Positions 53,368 through 62,134 are shown, counted from the stretch's first letter. The stretch: DNA of 64,000 bases from Croceibacterium_B sp963783195 (GCA_963783195.1 CAWAMV010000002.1:20265-84264), one strand, 5' to 3'. Notes: generated by a model not told the origin, from the letters alone. Numbers and translations: made by a program.

Positions 53368-54293
53368 TCCGCGCCGACGCGGCGCACCGGCGGCTGGACG
53401 TTGCAGACGTCGATCCGGCGGGCCTGGTGCAGGTAGAACGCGTCGTGCCGGTTGGCGCGAATGTGCACGTAGTCGGCGAAGCTCTGGCTGTCGCTGGCGA
53501 GGTATTCGAAGTGCGGCGGTTCGGGCAGTTCGGTGCCGAGCCGCACCGCGATGATCGGCACCCGCTGTGCCGCATCCTCGTAGACACCGTTCGTGGAGGA
53601 AGGCCCGCGGGGCAGGGTGGACAGGTGCTCGATGCCTTCGATCACCCTGCCGACCACCGCGATGTTGCGATCAAGCTGGCGCGGTGCCTGCCCGATGACT
53701 GCGTAGAGTTCGCTGCCAGTCCCACCGCTGCCGACCGAGCGGGCGACGCCGACCGAGCCGTAACAGTGAGTGGGCCAACTAAGCGAAACATCCGGGCCGC
53801 CCGTGCCGGCGACTGGAAATCCCTGAAAGAAAGAGGCCCATTGGGAAATCTCGTTCGCCGGGGAAAGGTCGCGGTCGAGCGCCGGGTTGTGCGCAATGGC
53901 ACGCGGGATGGCGTAGGTATCATCGGCAATTTCCGGTACCCCGTGCGGCAGCGCCTTTGTCTCCTCGACGTCACCCCACTGCGTGACCCAGTTGTCGACC
54001 ACCCGATAGACGCTCGTCCCGTCCCACCAGTGCGCTTTGGCCAGTTTGCGGATGTTGGCGACCCAACTCTCGCTGAACGGAGGCGGCACCAGCTGGATCA
54101 CGACGCGCCGTTGTCTCCCGAGGGGATCGGTTGCGAGATCCATGACCAGCAGGTCGGCCGGATCGATGGGCTTCCATTCCTCGGCTTTCGAGTGGGCCAC
54201 GACCGATGACGGGGTGACGGGTTCCTCGATTGCTTCCTGCGCTGCGGCGCACGTGGGAAGGAAAAGGAGGGCGATAATCAGAAGCGATTTCAT
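53364..54293 (-). CDS. Exported cyclophilin-type peptidyl-prolyl isomerase
   Basis: 309 residues with a signal peptide (MKSLLIIALLFLPTCAAAQE). The cyclophilin domain includes WWDGTSVYRVVDNWVTQWGD (the equivalent of FHRVI…IQGGD), TGGPDVSLSWPTHCYGSVGV, ELYAVIGQAPRQLDRNIAVV and VGRVIEGIEHLSTLP. The usual catalytic Arg region is partly altered (VYRVVDN). It ends with a tail of about 50 residues. Periplasmic folding helper by family. Confidence 0.87.
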   Translation of the reverse strand: MKSLLIIALLFLPTCAAAQEAIEEPVTPSSVVAHSKAEEWKPIDPADLLVMDLATDPLGRQRRVVIQLVPPPFSESWVANIRKLAKAHWWDGTSVYRVVDNWVTQWGDVEETKALPHGVPEIADDTYAIPRAIAHNPALDRDLSPANEISQWASFFQGFPVAGTGGPDVSLSWPTHCYGSVGVARSVGSGGTGSELYAVIGQAPRQLDRNIAVVGRVIEGIEHLSTLPRGPSSTNGVYEDAAQRVPIIAVRLGTELPEPPHFEYLASDSQSFADYVHIRANRHDAFYLHQARRIDVCNVQPPVRRVGAE

Positions 54294-54308
54294 GGCGCGC
54301 TTGTGCCG

Positions 54309-54713
54309 CTATCCCGCTGCATCCTCAAGCGCATGGATGTCGTCGTCGGACAATCCGAAATGGTGGCCGACTTCGTGCACCAGAACGTGAGTGACCAGAT
54401 CTTCGAGGGTGACATCGCCGCGCTCGGCCCATTCATCGAGCAAGGGGCGCCGATAGAGGAAGATGCGGTCGGGCATAGCCCCGCTGTCGTCGATGCTCTT
54501 GTGTGTCAGGGCGCGGCCTTCGTAGAGACCCGAGAGTGCGAAGGGATCTTCGATCGCAAGGTCCGCCAGGACGGCGTCATCGGCGAAATCCTCGACCTGA
54601 AGCACGATGTCGCCGAGGTGGCCGGCAAACTGGGCGGGCAATCGATTAATGGCTTCGCGGGCGAGGGCCTCGATCTCGGCGACAGACGGGGCAGGTCCGA
54701 AATTGCGCGTCAT
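54309..54713 (-). CDS. Metallopeptidase-like protein (DUF1025, HExxH)
   Basis: 134 residues from ATG 54713. ALAREAINRLPAQFAGHLGD is followed by IFLYRRPLLDEWAERGDVTL and the zinc motif in DLVTHVLVHEVGHHFGLSDD (HEVGH). This matches the minimal zincin-like family (Pfam Zincin_1/DUF1025) found next to housekeeping genes. Substrate unknown. An in-frame ATG at 54743 is an alternative start. Confidence 0.87.
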   Translation of the reverse strand: MTRNFGPAPSVAEIEALAREAINRLPAQFAGHLGDIVLQVEDFADDAVLADLAIEDPFALSGLYEGRALTHKSIDDSGAMPDRIFLYRRPLLDEWAERGDVTLEDLVTHVLVHEVGHHFGLSDDDIHALEDAAG

Positions 54714-54828
54714 CCTCGCGCCATGAACGCGCATCCTTGCCACCGCAACCCGGTGCGGCTAGGGCGCGCCTTCCCGGACCTGCCGTCGAGCGCATGAATA
54801 GCGATGCGACGGCGCGAAAGGGAACTGC

Positions 54829-54919
54829 GGAGCGGTGGCCGAGTGGTCGAAGGCGCACGCCTGGAAAGTGTGTATACGGCAACCCCGTATCGAGGGTTCG
54901 AATCCCTCCCGCTCCGCCA
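54829..54919 (+). tRNA. tRNA-Ser (anticodon GGA)
   Basis: A 91-base class II tRNA with encoded CCA. The acceptor GGAGCGG pairs with CCGCTCC (ending 54915). The D arm is GGCCGAGTGGTCGAAGGC. The anticodon stem-loop CACGC-CTGGAAA-GTGTG gives anticodon GGA at 54863-54865. A long variable arm (ATACGGCAACCCCGTAT) and the T arm GAGGGTTCGAATCCCTC follow. Its 3' end is a typical integration site, and the IS-rich region begins just downstream. Confidence 0.97.
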
Positions 54920-55515
54920 CTTAGCCGAACGTGTCTGCAAAGCACTCCGGCTAAAGTCCCGGGAAACACCTCCAAAAATGCCTTGCGGAGAGAGAGCGCT
55001 GGAGAGCGCTCGCTCGGGATTCCCGTATTCCGCTCATTGCGGAGAGAGCGAACGGCGAGTGCGTCCGCCATGTGGCAGCGGCGTACGAACCGCGGATTTG
55101 GGGCAACCGCGAATTGTCGCGGTTGTCTGCGTCCTTCTGGGGGTGGAATACGGTTAGTTTGCCGCGATTTTTGGGTGAATTAGGGACCCTGTCGAAGTTG
55201 TCTCAATAGACCTCGACTTTGCCCGGTTGTCTCGACCCACTCGCGTCCCCGAACAGCGCAGCCGCCCCGAGTTTGCGGGACGGCTATGACAGCTTGGAAG
55301 CTTGCGGGAGAGGATTGCCGGATCGGCGCTGATCGAAGGCTTCAAGCCCGATCTGTGGATAACCGGGCCCGCTTTGTGCCAGGCATTCCGGTCATCGTCG
55401 CGACCCTCCGGACCGGTGCCACCGAGGTAACCCGAGGGTCACCGGCATGGTCGCTGCGTCGATCAAGGCAGAATCCTTTACCGCAGAGGTAAAGTCTTGA
55501 GTTCTATACCTAATC
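54920..55515. other. Gene-poor segment after tRNA-Ser
   Basis: About 600 bases between the tRNA and the first accessory ORF. I see no convincing gene. Short imperfect palindromes occur near 55006-55023 (GAGCGCTGGAGAGCGCTC). No second copy of the tRNA 3' end was noticed in the window by eye, so a clean attachment-site pair is not shown. Confidence 0.4.
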
Positions 55516-55548
55516 TTGACGATTCATCGGGCCCGAGCGTACCCGATG

Positions 55549-55800
55549 AGCTGCGTTTGTTCCAGTCCAATCGACGCATTTGAAGGGGGTTCTGCGACGC
55601 CGGAGGACTGGCCGGCGGCGCGGGTTATCCTGGGGGGCTACATGTACAATATCGAAGACCAAGGGTGGGAGATGCTCGATCCGATGCATGCGCTGCATGT
55701 GTCGGTCACGCCGGTGATCCTGACCACCAACGGGAACCAGCTCCAGGTCCTGATGAAGAACAACTTCGACGGCCCGTCGAAGGGGGAGTTCGTGCGGGAT
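55549..55800 (+). pseudogene. Unknown ORF cut at its 3' end by IS6 copy 1
   Basis: From an ATG near 55549 the reading frame gives EDWPAARVILGGYMYNIEDQ, GWEMLDPMHALHVSVTPVIL and NGNQLQVLMKNNFDGPSKGE before entering the left end of the IS. The sequence looks coding (few rare residues, globular pattern) but I do not recognise a family. The termination codon is supplied by IS sequence, so the original C-terminus is lost. An alternative start lies at 55516. Confidence 0.4.
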
Positions 55801-56591
55801 TGTCAGGATAACTTTTCCGCCGCGCACTGAAGCGCGAAGCCAAGAGTTCATGCCGCAGCGGAGGACGCAGCGAGCCACTCCGCCATGGCGGCGGATCGGA
55901 ACTGGCGCATCGTGTTTCGGGAGATCAGGTGCCGCTGAATGTTGAAGGTGTTGTAGATCGCGCTGTGGGCTGAGACGAACCGCTGGGCTTGGCCCTGGGA
56001 CTTGAAGCGTTGCATCTTTCGCTCTCGTCGCCGCACCGGCAGGTGCGAGTTCTCGACCCGGTTGTTGTCGCGTAACCGGCCTGGCCGATGCCGGTCCGCA
56101 CAGCCGAGCTCGCGCATTGCGGCCTTGTACGAGGCCAGCCCGTCGGTCACGATGCTCTCCGGCACGAAGCCTTGGCTCTTGAGCAGTTTCCGCAGCAATT
56201 TCAGGGCTGCTGCCTTGTTGCGCCGCTTCTGCACCAGGACCTCAAGTACCTCACCCTCCTTGTCGACGGCGCGCCACATGAACATGCGTTTGCCGTTGAT
56301 GCGCACGACCATCTCGTCGAGATGCCACACGGTGTCGGCGCGCCCGCGCCTTCGCCGGATGTTGGCCGCGATGGCCGGGCCGAACTTGTTGGCCCAGCAC
56401 CGAACCGTCTCGTAGGTCGTATCAATCCCGCGCTCGGCAAGCATCTCCTCGACGTCGCGCAGGCTGGTCGTGAACCGATAATAGAGCCACACCGCCAGCC
56501 GGATCGCATCCGGCGGGAAGCGGTGACGCTTGAAAGAAATGGGCTGCATGATCCTCTCCTGGCGGAGAGAAGTTAGCGTTTGTTTGACAGC
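55796..56591 (-). mobile_element. IS6-family insertion sequence, copy 1
   Basis: An element of about 796 bp. The left end reads GGGATTGTCAGGATAACTTT and the right end, read inward on the minus strand, GCTGTCAAACAAACGCTAAC; the imperfect inverted repeats share TGTCA and TAACTT. It holds one transposase gene on the minus strand. A copy at 60376-61170 differs at only about five positions. No 8-bp target duplication was found around it, as expected if copies have recombined. Confidence 0.88.
55848..56549 (-). CDS. IS6-family transposase, copy 1
   Basis: 233 residues. The N-terminal HTH region is RHRFPPDAIRLAVWLYYRFT, then SLRDVEEMLAERGIDTTYET. The DDE catalytic residues are in TVWHLDEMVVRINGKRMFMW (first D), ESIVTDGLASYKAAMRELGC (second D) and RDNNRVENSHLPVRRRERKM (E). 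It is intact, so this copy may be active. It differs from copy 2 at Ser/Arg in VPESIV and Asn/Tyr in TFNIQR. Confidence 0.93.
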   Translation of the reverse strand: MQPISFKRHRFPPDAIRLAVWLYYRFTTSLRDVEEMLAERGIDTTYETVRCWANKFGPAIAANIRRRRGRADTVWHLDEMVVRINGKRMFMWRAVDKEGEVLEVLVQKRRNKAAALKLLRKLLKSQGFVPESIVTDGLASYKAAMRELGCADRHRPGRLRDNNRVENSHLPVRRRERKMQRFKSQGQAQRFVSAHSAIYNTFNIQRHLISRNTMRQFRSAAMAEWLAASSAAA

Positions 56592-56594
56592 TCC

Positions 56595-56882
56595 GAGCAG
56601 GGGCCATCCACAGATGACACCTCCGCGCGGCCGCGTCGAACTGTAGGGGTGCCAATTGAAGTGATGATAACGATCTGAACGCGGCCGCAACGGTCGGGAC
56701 AACCCGAGGAGCTGTCGGAGCTTCGTGCTCGCCGGACTGAATGGGACCCGACCAGCGGACAACATCAGGGCCAGCGGCCATCACGCGCCGCGCCAGTAGG
56801 CCGGACAGATGACCGCACCCTGCCAGATCAAATCCTCAGATCAATTTACCCCTTGCAGAGCAGGGGCCATCCACAGATGACA
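56595..56882. repeat. 25-bp direct repeat bracketing a 240-bp segment
   Basis: The sequence beginning GAGCAGGGGCCATCCACAGA occurs at 56595-56619 and again, identical over 25 bases, at 56858-56882. The first copy starts four bases after the IS6 end. The DNA between has no convincing gene. It may be a small element or remnant of an older insertion. From 56883 to 57031 the sequence is AT-richer and also shows no clear gene. Confidence 0.6.
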
Positions 56883-57031
56883 GCTCCTCGAAGCTGCATC
56901 CCCTTGAGGTTGCGTAAGGCATTCTTTTACCAACTAGCGCCATCAAGACAGGAATTATCAAAGTGACACAAAAATTCGTCTCCAGAGAGAAGTCCCAATG
57001 AACCAGCTTCGGTCTCCTCAAGCTCTCACTT

Positions 57032-57367
57032 GTGGCATTTTCAATTGGATTGCTTTTTGTTGTGTCCGAAATTGCCGAGGACGGCAACGATGCGTCCACG
57101 ATCGAAGTGGCCACGGCCTCGGTCATCGACGAGATGAATCACAATCAACAGCAGGGCTCGCCAAGTCCCTGGGCGGCGAACACGCTGGGAGTTAGTCAGT
57201 TCGGTGACCAGCCAGTGCACGCAGCCTTCCATAAACTCATATCGCCCATCACTCGCGAATGTCCCCGCTGGGGGCGCGACCTTATGGCAACAAAGCCGCG
57301 GGAACCGGGACAAGTCTCTTGCCACCCCCGACGCGCAGCATGCTCCATAAATAAGGCGGCGAGCTAG
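57032..57367 (+). CDS. Possible small secreted or membrane protein
   Basis: A GTG-initiated frame gives AFSIGLLFVVSEIAEDGNDA and STIEVATASVIDEMNHNQQQ, a hydrophobic start followed by a plausible hydrophilic region. The second half (PREPGQVSCHPRRAACSINK) looks less coding. No ribosome site was seen. It is convergent with the TadE genes. Reported only as a possibility. Confidence 0.25.
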   Translation: MAFSIGLLFVVSEIAEDGNDASTIEVATASVIDEMNHNQQQGSPSPWAANTLGVSQFGDQPVHAAFHKLISPITRECPRWGRDLMATKPREPGQVSCHPRRAACSINKAAS

Positions 57368-57368
57368 A

Positions 57369-58008
57369 TCAGGAGCAGGACTGAACGGCCAGGTCCTGCG
57401 CGTTGCTGATGCCGTTGTTCTGACGGCCGCGCACGTTGAATGCGCTCTCCCGGCGTATGGTCGCGGGTATCGGCAGGATGTCTTGCGAGACCAGCGGCTG
57501 GTAACGGTAGCTGACCTCCACGAACATGACGGCCGTGCCCGGGATCGAGGTGATTTGATTGTCCGCCGGCCCCATTCCTTCCTTCAGGGCATCGTCCGAG
57601 CGGCCAGTGCCTTCGAAGCCGTAGACGGGTGCCTCGCCGAATCACCCCAGCAACGCTGCCAATTGTCATCTGACCATGACGGCCGCCTTTTTGTTCGTTG
57701 TCCTGCAGCGACGAGAGCACGATGCGCCCGTTGCTCTCGAAATCCATCGACTTGCCGATCACATCCGCTCCCGCAAAGACCTCGTAGATGTTTGCCTCAT
57801 CGATTCCGGTAGTGACGCGGCCCGCGTTATCGGCGACCGTCATGGCGATCTGGTTCACCCTGAGTTGGGCGAGAGCGTAGTTTACGATCTCGAGCCCGCC
57901 GAGGATAAGGAAGAGCAGTACGGGCGCAATCATGGCGAACTCGACAAAGGCCACGCCGGACTCGTCGTGCCGCAAATCCAGCCAATCGCTTCGGGATGCC
58001 GCCTTCAT
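57369..58008 (-). pseudogene. tadE: TadE-like pilus assembly protein, frameshifted
   Basis: The start MKAASRSDWLDLRHDESGVA leads to FVEFAMIAPVLLFLILGGLE, the TadE N-terminal processing and membrane motif. The frame holds through DNAGRVTTGIDEANIYEVFA and then breaks twice near 57610-57660. The correct continuation includes NWQRCWGDS, then APVYGFEGTGRSDDALKEGM and FVEVSYRYQPLVSQDILPIP. Together these give a complete TadE-family pseudopilin of about 210 residues. It overlaps the second TadE gene by four bases. It is either decayed or affected by sequencing errors. Confidence 0.75.
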
Positions 58009-58625
58009 GCGCCGCACACCACCGGAGGGGTTTTCTGGGTGCCGTAAGGCTGATTGCGCACGGCTGTGCCGACAGTCATGTGATAACTGGGAGAAAATCC
58101 CAGCAGCGAGGCGACAGGAAGCAGTCGGGGCATGTCGATCGTCGCTTCGTAGAAGGCTACGTCGTTTGCCCCGCCGATGCCGTCCCGGCCCGTGTCAGTA
58201 TCGTATTGCTCGTTTTCGTTGAGATCGGAGAAGCAATCATTGTCGGCGGCGTCATAGGACCCGTTGCCGTTGACGTCCGTCATCAGCTTTTCGGGATTTC
58301 CGATGCCGCTGAAGTCGAAATAGTTGCTCTGCGTTACGGTGATCTGGGCATTGGGCGTGATGGGCCGCAATTGCGCGGTAATCGAGTTCGTGACGCGCTC
58401 CTCGGCGGTCGATCCGCTCGCGGCAATATCCGGATGCTGGACCGAGGCACGACGTGCCGCGTCGGTGAGGGCACCTTGCATGACGGACCGGATATAGGCT
58501 TGGTGCCCCAAGTCGAAGCCGCCCATGAGGAGCATCGACAAGGGCAATGCGATCAGGCCGAATTCGACTGCCGAGACACCTCTGATATCGCGCTGAAGCG
58601 TGCGTGCGAACCTGCCACCGATCAT
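58005..58625 (-). CDS. tadE: TadE-like pilus assembly protein
   Basis: 206 residues. The N-terminus RFARTLQRDIRGVSAVEFGL is followed by IALPLSMLLMGGFDLGHQAY, the TadE/F membrane anchor with its conserved Glu. The rest is extracellular-type sequence, including ISNxFDFSGIGNPEK-like repeats and an Asp/Asn-rich DVNGNGSYDAADNDCFSDLN segment that resembles calcium-binding dockerin-type repeats. It is coupled to both neighbours by ATGA overlaps. Minor pilin of the Flp/Tad system; no tad motor genes are in the window. Confidence 0.82.
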   Translation of the reverse strand: MIGGRFARTLQRDIRGVSAVEFGLIALPLSMLLMGGFDLGHQAYIRSVMQGALTDAARRASVQHPDIAASGSTAEERVTNSITAQLRPITPNAQITVTQSNYFDFSGIGNPEKLMTDVNGNGSYDAADNDCFSDLNENEQYDTDTGRDGIGGANDVAFYEATIDMPRLLPVASLLGFSPSYHMTVGTAVRNQPYGTQKTPPVVCGA

Positions 58626-60193
58626 TTCGTCAGCCTCAGGTTGCCGATGCCCTGACCGATGCGGGAGAACACCTGCTCCAGGTCGGACCCGTCGCTGGTG
58701 TAGAAGTGGTCGCTGCTCGTCGCGCAGTCCTTGATGTCGTCGATGTTGGTCACATCGAGCGCGATGACCCAGACGGTGATCCCCATCGACTTTGCCAGCC
58801 CGCAGGCCGACTTGAACCGCTTGATGTGGGCGGCGTCGCAACCGCTCCAGCCGCACCCCTGGACGCGGCTCTGGTACTTCTGGATACCGTAAGCGGAATA
58901 GAGCAGGTCGCCGGTGTCGAGCTTGCCGTCGGTCATGAACACGATGTGTTCGTTGACCGGAATGTCGCCGCGCTTCGTGGGATTGTCATCGCTGAAGAAA
59001 CCGGTGCGCGAAATGAAGCGCAGGCCCCACAGCATCCCAATGTCATGATAGGTGCCGCCGGTAACACGCGCCGTCGCACCATCAATGGCCGACTGGAAGG
59101 AATCCTCGTCTGCGTATTCCTGAAGTCTGGTGGCCTCCGCAGGACAACCTGTTTGCACCCAGTTCGAATAGATATCGTAGAACTTCACGCCCCAGCTCGT
59201 GGTCGAACCCGAATTGGTGTGCGAGGGCGGATCGTACCTCCCGAACTGCAGTTCGTCATCGTTGCCGCCGTTGCCGGCTCGCGTGTCGACATCAGCGCGC
59301 GATATCGTGTCAAGGATGGTGAAGGGCGTGAGATTGTAGCCGCTCGAGGGCCGCTCCTCTATGCAGCCATCGCCGCTCGTGCGAAAATTCTGCGCGTTGC
59401 CGCCAGTAGGGCCGCCCCCCTTGCCCTTGTTCCAAGTCGACTCGTTGATGTTGACGAGCTTGGAGCCGAGCGAAGTCGTCGTCGTGCAGTTCTTGCCCTT
59501 CTTGTTGCAGGTCGTCGTCGAGACCACGTCGACGTAAGGCTGGTCGGTCAGGATGTCCTTGTTCTTCAGCGACCGGGCTATGTTTACCGTGTGCGAATAT
59601 GGCACGATGCCGTAGCGGGTGACCGATCCGTCGTCGCTCTCCAGTGCTTTGTAAAGGCCCATCGCGCCTTCACGCAGGCGCGAAATCTTGCTAGCACCGC
59701 CGCTGCTTGGCGCGTCGGCCATCGAGCCGGTCACGTCGAGCACCAGCATGATGTCGTTGTGACCCATGTCGCGGATGGCGTCGCAGGTGACTTCTATCGG
59801 GATGTCGGCGTAGCCGAAGATGCGCATCAGCGAAGTTGGGACGCGCGCCCGGGCGACTCCATTGAGCTGAGCACCCTTGACGGCATCCTGTTCGACGACG
59901 AACTCCAGTCCAGAGACGTTCGAGGTACCGGCCGGAAAGTTGAAGTCGAAGAACCGGTCCGCCTCCGCCTCCACCGCGGGAGTGAAGTCGGTTCCCTCCA
60001 TGAACTGGCGGGCCGCCAGCACACCGGCGTCGCAGGCATTCTGCATGCGCTGGCGGGTCATGTAGGCATCGCTTAGGTCAAGACCCGAGCCGATTACCGC
60101 AGTAAGCGGAATGATCGCTGCTGCGCAGATTGCAAGCGCATTGCCGCGAGTATCGCCTCGCAGTCTTCAAAAGAAGTCGGCCAGTCTCGCCAC
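58622..60193 (-). CDS. tadG: TadG-like vWA-domain protein with an in-frame stop near the N-terminus
   Basis: From GTG 60193 the frame reads VARLADFF, then TGA (60167-60169), then RLRGDTRGNALAICAAAIIP and LTAVIGSGLDLSDAY, a normal TadG N-terminus with its membrane segment. The body runs from MTRQRMQNACDAGVLAARQF to the end. The vWA/MIDAS part is HNDIMLVLDVTGSMADAPSS, with KISRLREGAMGLYKALESDD and NEHIVFMTDGKLDTGDLLYS. It is about 480 residues from ATG 60061, but that start lacks the membrane anchor. The TGA is a nonsense change or a base error. First gene of the tad trio. Confidence 0.8.
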
Positions 60194-60306
60194 GACGTGT
60201 CCCCTGTTTACGGGACAACTATCAAAGGTTAGGTATAGGAGGCGCTAATCGCTGTGGTTACCAAAGCGCTAAAGCCGGATGAGGTGCCCCTGGCATAGAG
60301 TTGTAT

Positions 60307-60363
60307 GGCACTGTCAGAAGGATTGCACCGCTAGCAAAATGAGGGAAGCGGGGTAGGGGAGGG
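60307..60363. repeat. 57-bp solitary IS6-type end, copy A
   Basis: Begins GGCACTGTCAGAAGGATTGC, the same start as the IS6 element at 63737. It matches 51 of 57 positions of the segment at 63680-63736 by eye. No transposase follows; IS6 copy 2 begins 12 bases later. It is a truncated IS left end or a short non-autonomous element. Confidence 0.65.
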
Positions 60364-60375
60364 CTATGTCTCGCC

Positions 60376-61170
60376 GGGATTGTCAGGATAACTTTTCCGC
60401 CGCGCACTGAAGCGCGAACCCAAGAGTTCATGCCGCAGCGGAGGACGCAGCGAGCCACTCCGCCATGGCGGCGGATCGGAACTGGCGCATCGTGTTTCGG
60501 GAGATCAGGTGCCGCTGAATGTAGAAGGTGTTGTAGATCGCGCTGTGGGCTGAGACGAACCGCTGGGCCTGGCCCTGGGACTTGAAGCGTTGCATCTTTC
60601 GCTCTCGTCGCCGCACCGGCAGGTGCGAGTTCTCGACCCGGTTGTTGTCGCGTAACCGGCCTGGCCGATGCCGGTCCGCACAGCCGAGCTCGCGCATTGC
60701 GGCCTTGTACGAGGCCAGCCCGTCGGTCACGATTCTCTCCGGCACGAAGCCTTGGCTCTTGAGCAGTTTCCGCAGCAATTTCAGGGCTGCTGCCTTGTTG
60801 CGCCGCTTCTGCACCAGGACCTCAAGTACCTCACCCTCCTTGTCGACGGCGCGCCACATGAACATGCGTTTGCCGTTGATGCGCACGACCATCTCGTCGA
60901 GATGCCACACGGTGTCGGCGCGCCCGCGCCTTCGCCGGATGTTGGCCGCGATGGCCGGGCCGAACTTGTTGGCCCAGCACCGAACCGTCTCGTAGGTCGT
61001 ATCAATCCCGCGCTCGGCAAGCATCTCCTCGACGTCGCGCAGGCTGGTCGTGAACCGATAATAGAGCCACACCGCCAGCCGGATCGCATCCGGCGGGAAG
61101 CGGTGACGCTTGAAAGAAATGGGCTGCATGATCCTCTCCTGGCGGAGAGAAGTTAGCTTTGTTTGACAGC
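60376..61170 (-). mobile_element. IS6-family insertion sequence, copy 2
   Basis: Same element as 55796-56591 in the same orientation, offset 4580 bases. About five substitutions and one single-base indel near the right end (TTAGCTTTG against TTAGCGTTTG) separate the copies. Its right end truncates an IS630-family transposase gene. With copy 1 it encloses about 3.8 kb carrying the three tad genes. Confidence 0.9.
60428..61129 (-). CDS. IS6-family transposase, copy 2
   Basis: 233 residues, intact, DDE residues as in copy 1 (LDEMVVRINGK, RIVTDGLASYKA, RDNNRVENSHLPV). Differences from copy 1 are Arg in VPERIV and Tyr in TFYIQR. The start MQPISFKRHRFPP is chosen by comparison with copy 1; the upstream in-frame extension reads into flanking DNA. 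Confidence 0.93.
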   Translation of the reverse strand: MQPISFKRHRFPPDAIRLAVWLYYRFTTSLRDVEEMLAERGIDTTYETVRCWANKFGPAIAANIRRRRGRADTVWHLDEMVVRINGKRMFMWRAVDKEGEVLEVLVQKRRNKAAALKLLRKLLKSQGFVPERIVTDGLASYKAAMRELGCADRHRPGRLRDNNRVENSHLPVRRRERKMQRFKSQGQAQRFVSAHSAIYNTFYIQRHLISRNTMRQFRSAAMAEWLAASSAAA

Positions 61171-61422
61171 CCACTCGAGCCACAAGCGCTCATCAGTGCG
61201 GGAACTGATCGAGGCGGCGGGCGCGAGGCTACTGTTCCTTCCGCCCTACAGCCCCGATTTCAACCCGATCGAGAAGGCCTTCTCCCGGCTCAAGGCGATG
61301 CTGCGAAAGGCGGGCGAGCAACCGTCAGCGGACTGTGGGACCTGATCGGCAGGCTCGTCGATCTCTTCAAGCCCGACGAATGCGCCAACTACTTCAGCTC
61401 CTGCGGCTACGACGCAGAATGA
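61171..61422 (+). pseudogene. IS630-family transposase remnant (3' end)
   Basis: The plus strand encodes SSVRELIEAAGARLLFLPPY, SPDFNPIEKAFSRLKAMLRK and, after a one-base shift near 61325, SGLWDLIGRLVDLFKPDECA and NYFSSCGYDAE. The PPYSPDFNPIE motif carries the final Glu of the IS630 DDE triad. Everything upstream has been removed at the IS6 copy 2 boundary. Confidence 0.85.
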
Positions 61423-61701
61423 ACGGAATCCGCTCTAATCATCTAAAAGAACGTACTGTTCGATATCATTCGGAAAGTTCCCCCTCATTTGAGATAGTAT
61501 TATTCGTCAAGCTGGATTTCGAGCAGCTCACTGAGATTTGGCGCGTATTGACTCGTCAACCGGAACGCAGCCTGCTTTAATTTGCATCTGGCTTACCGCA
61601 GGCGTCAGCACCCTAATCGGCGAGCCTTGCCACGCTAATCGTTGAACTTTAGCAGGATGATGAAAAGGCCTGTTCTGACACCTCCTCAGCTTCAAATGAA
61701 T
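61423..61701. other. Non-coding interval
   Basis: About 280 bases of lower GC between the IS630 remnant and the convergent PilZ gene. I see no gene, terminator or repeat here that I can support. Confidence 0.4.
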
Positions 61702-62067
61702 TCAGAGGAACCTGAAATTCGCAGCCAGCGGGGGAAGCGCTCGGCCGAAGCGATCCCGCATCATGGTATTCTCCTGCGTTTCGCCACCATCCGGTTCAAG
61801 CACGCGAGATAGGGTTTCCTGGCTGATTTCTTCAAGGAATTTTATGCCTACGCGGTCGCCCTCCTGCCACGCAATCGTTCCGGTGATTTCATCGGTTCCG
61901 GAAAGGTTGAGCAAAATGGTCCTGCCTTCCCGTATCAATGGGCTGTGAGCTTCGGCCAGGCAGCCCGAAGTAGACATGTCTAAAATTCTCGCGACCATTG
62001 GGGTGGCGGGAATGCGGGCGGCCACTTCTCGGTCCACAGGCGAACGGGGGCTCTTTCTGCGCTCCAT
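61702..62067 (-). CDS. PilZ-domain protein 3
   Basis: 121 residues from ATG 62067 with a strong AAAGGAG ribosome site. It has MERRKSPRSPVDREVAARIP (arginine motif), LDMSTSGCLAEAHSPLIREG (D-S-x-S-G signature) and GTIAWQEGDRVGIKFLEEIS. The C-terminal tail MMRDRFGRALPPLAANF repeats the pattern of the PilZ protein at 37531. It is likely to bind cyclic di-GMP. It appears intact although it sits in the decaying region. Confidence 0.85.
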   Translation of the reverse strand: MERRKSPRSPVDREVAARIPATPMVARILDMSTSGCLAEAHSPLIREGRTILLNLSGTDEITGTIAWQEGDRVGIKFLEEISQETLSRVLEPDGGETQENTMMRDRFGRALPPLAANFRFL

Positions 62068-62134
62068 TTCCTTCTCCTTTGAAGCGCTCCTGATTAACGT
62101 ATGTTCAGAGTACGCCAAAGAAGTAAATCTCGCC

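Noticed and set aside
54920..55515. An integrase or attachment-site pair next to tRNA-Ser
   Set aside because: No integrase gene or second copy of the tRNA 3' end was recognised within the window.
55796..61170. A classical composite transposon with target duplication
   Set aside because: No matching 8-bp flanks were found at the outer ends; the arrangement is better described as an IS6 pseudo-compound structure.
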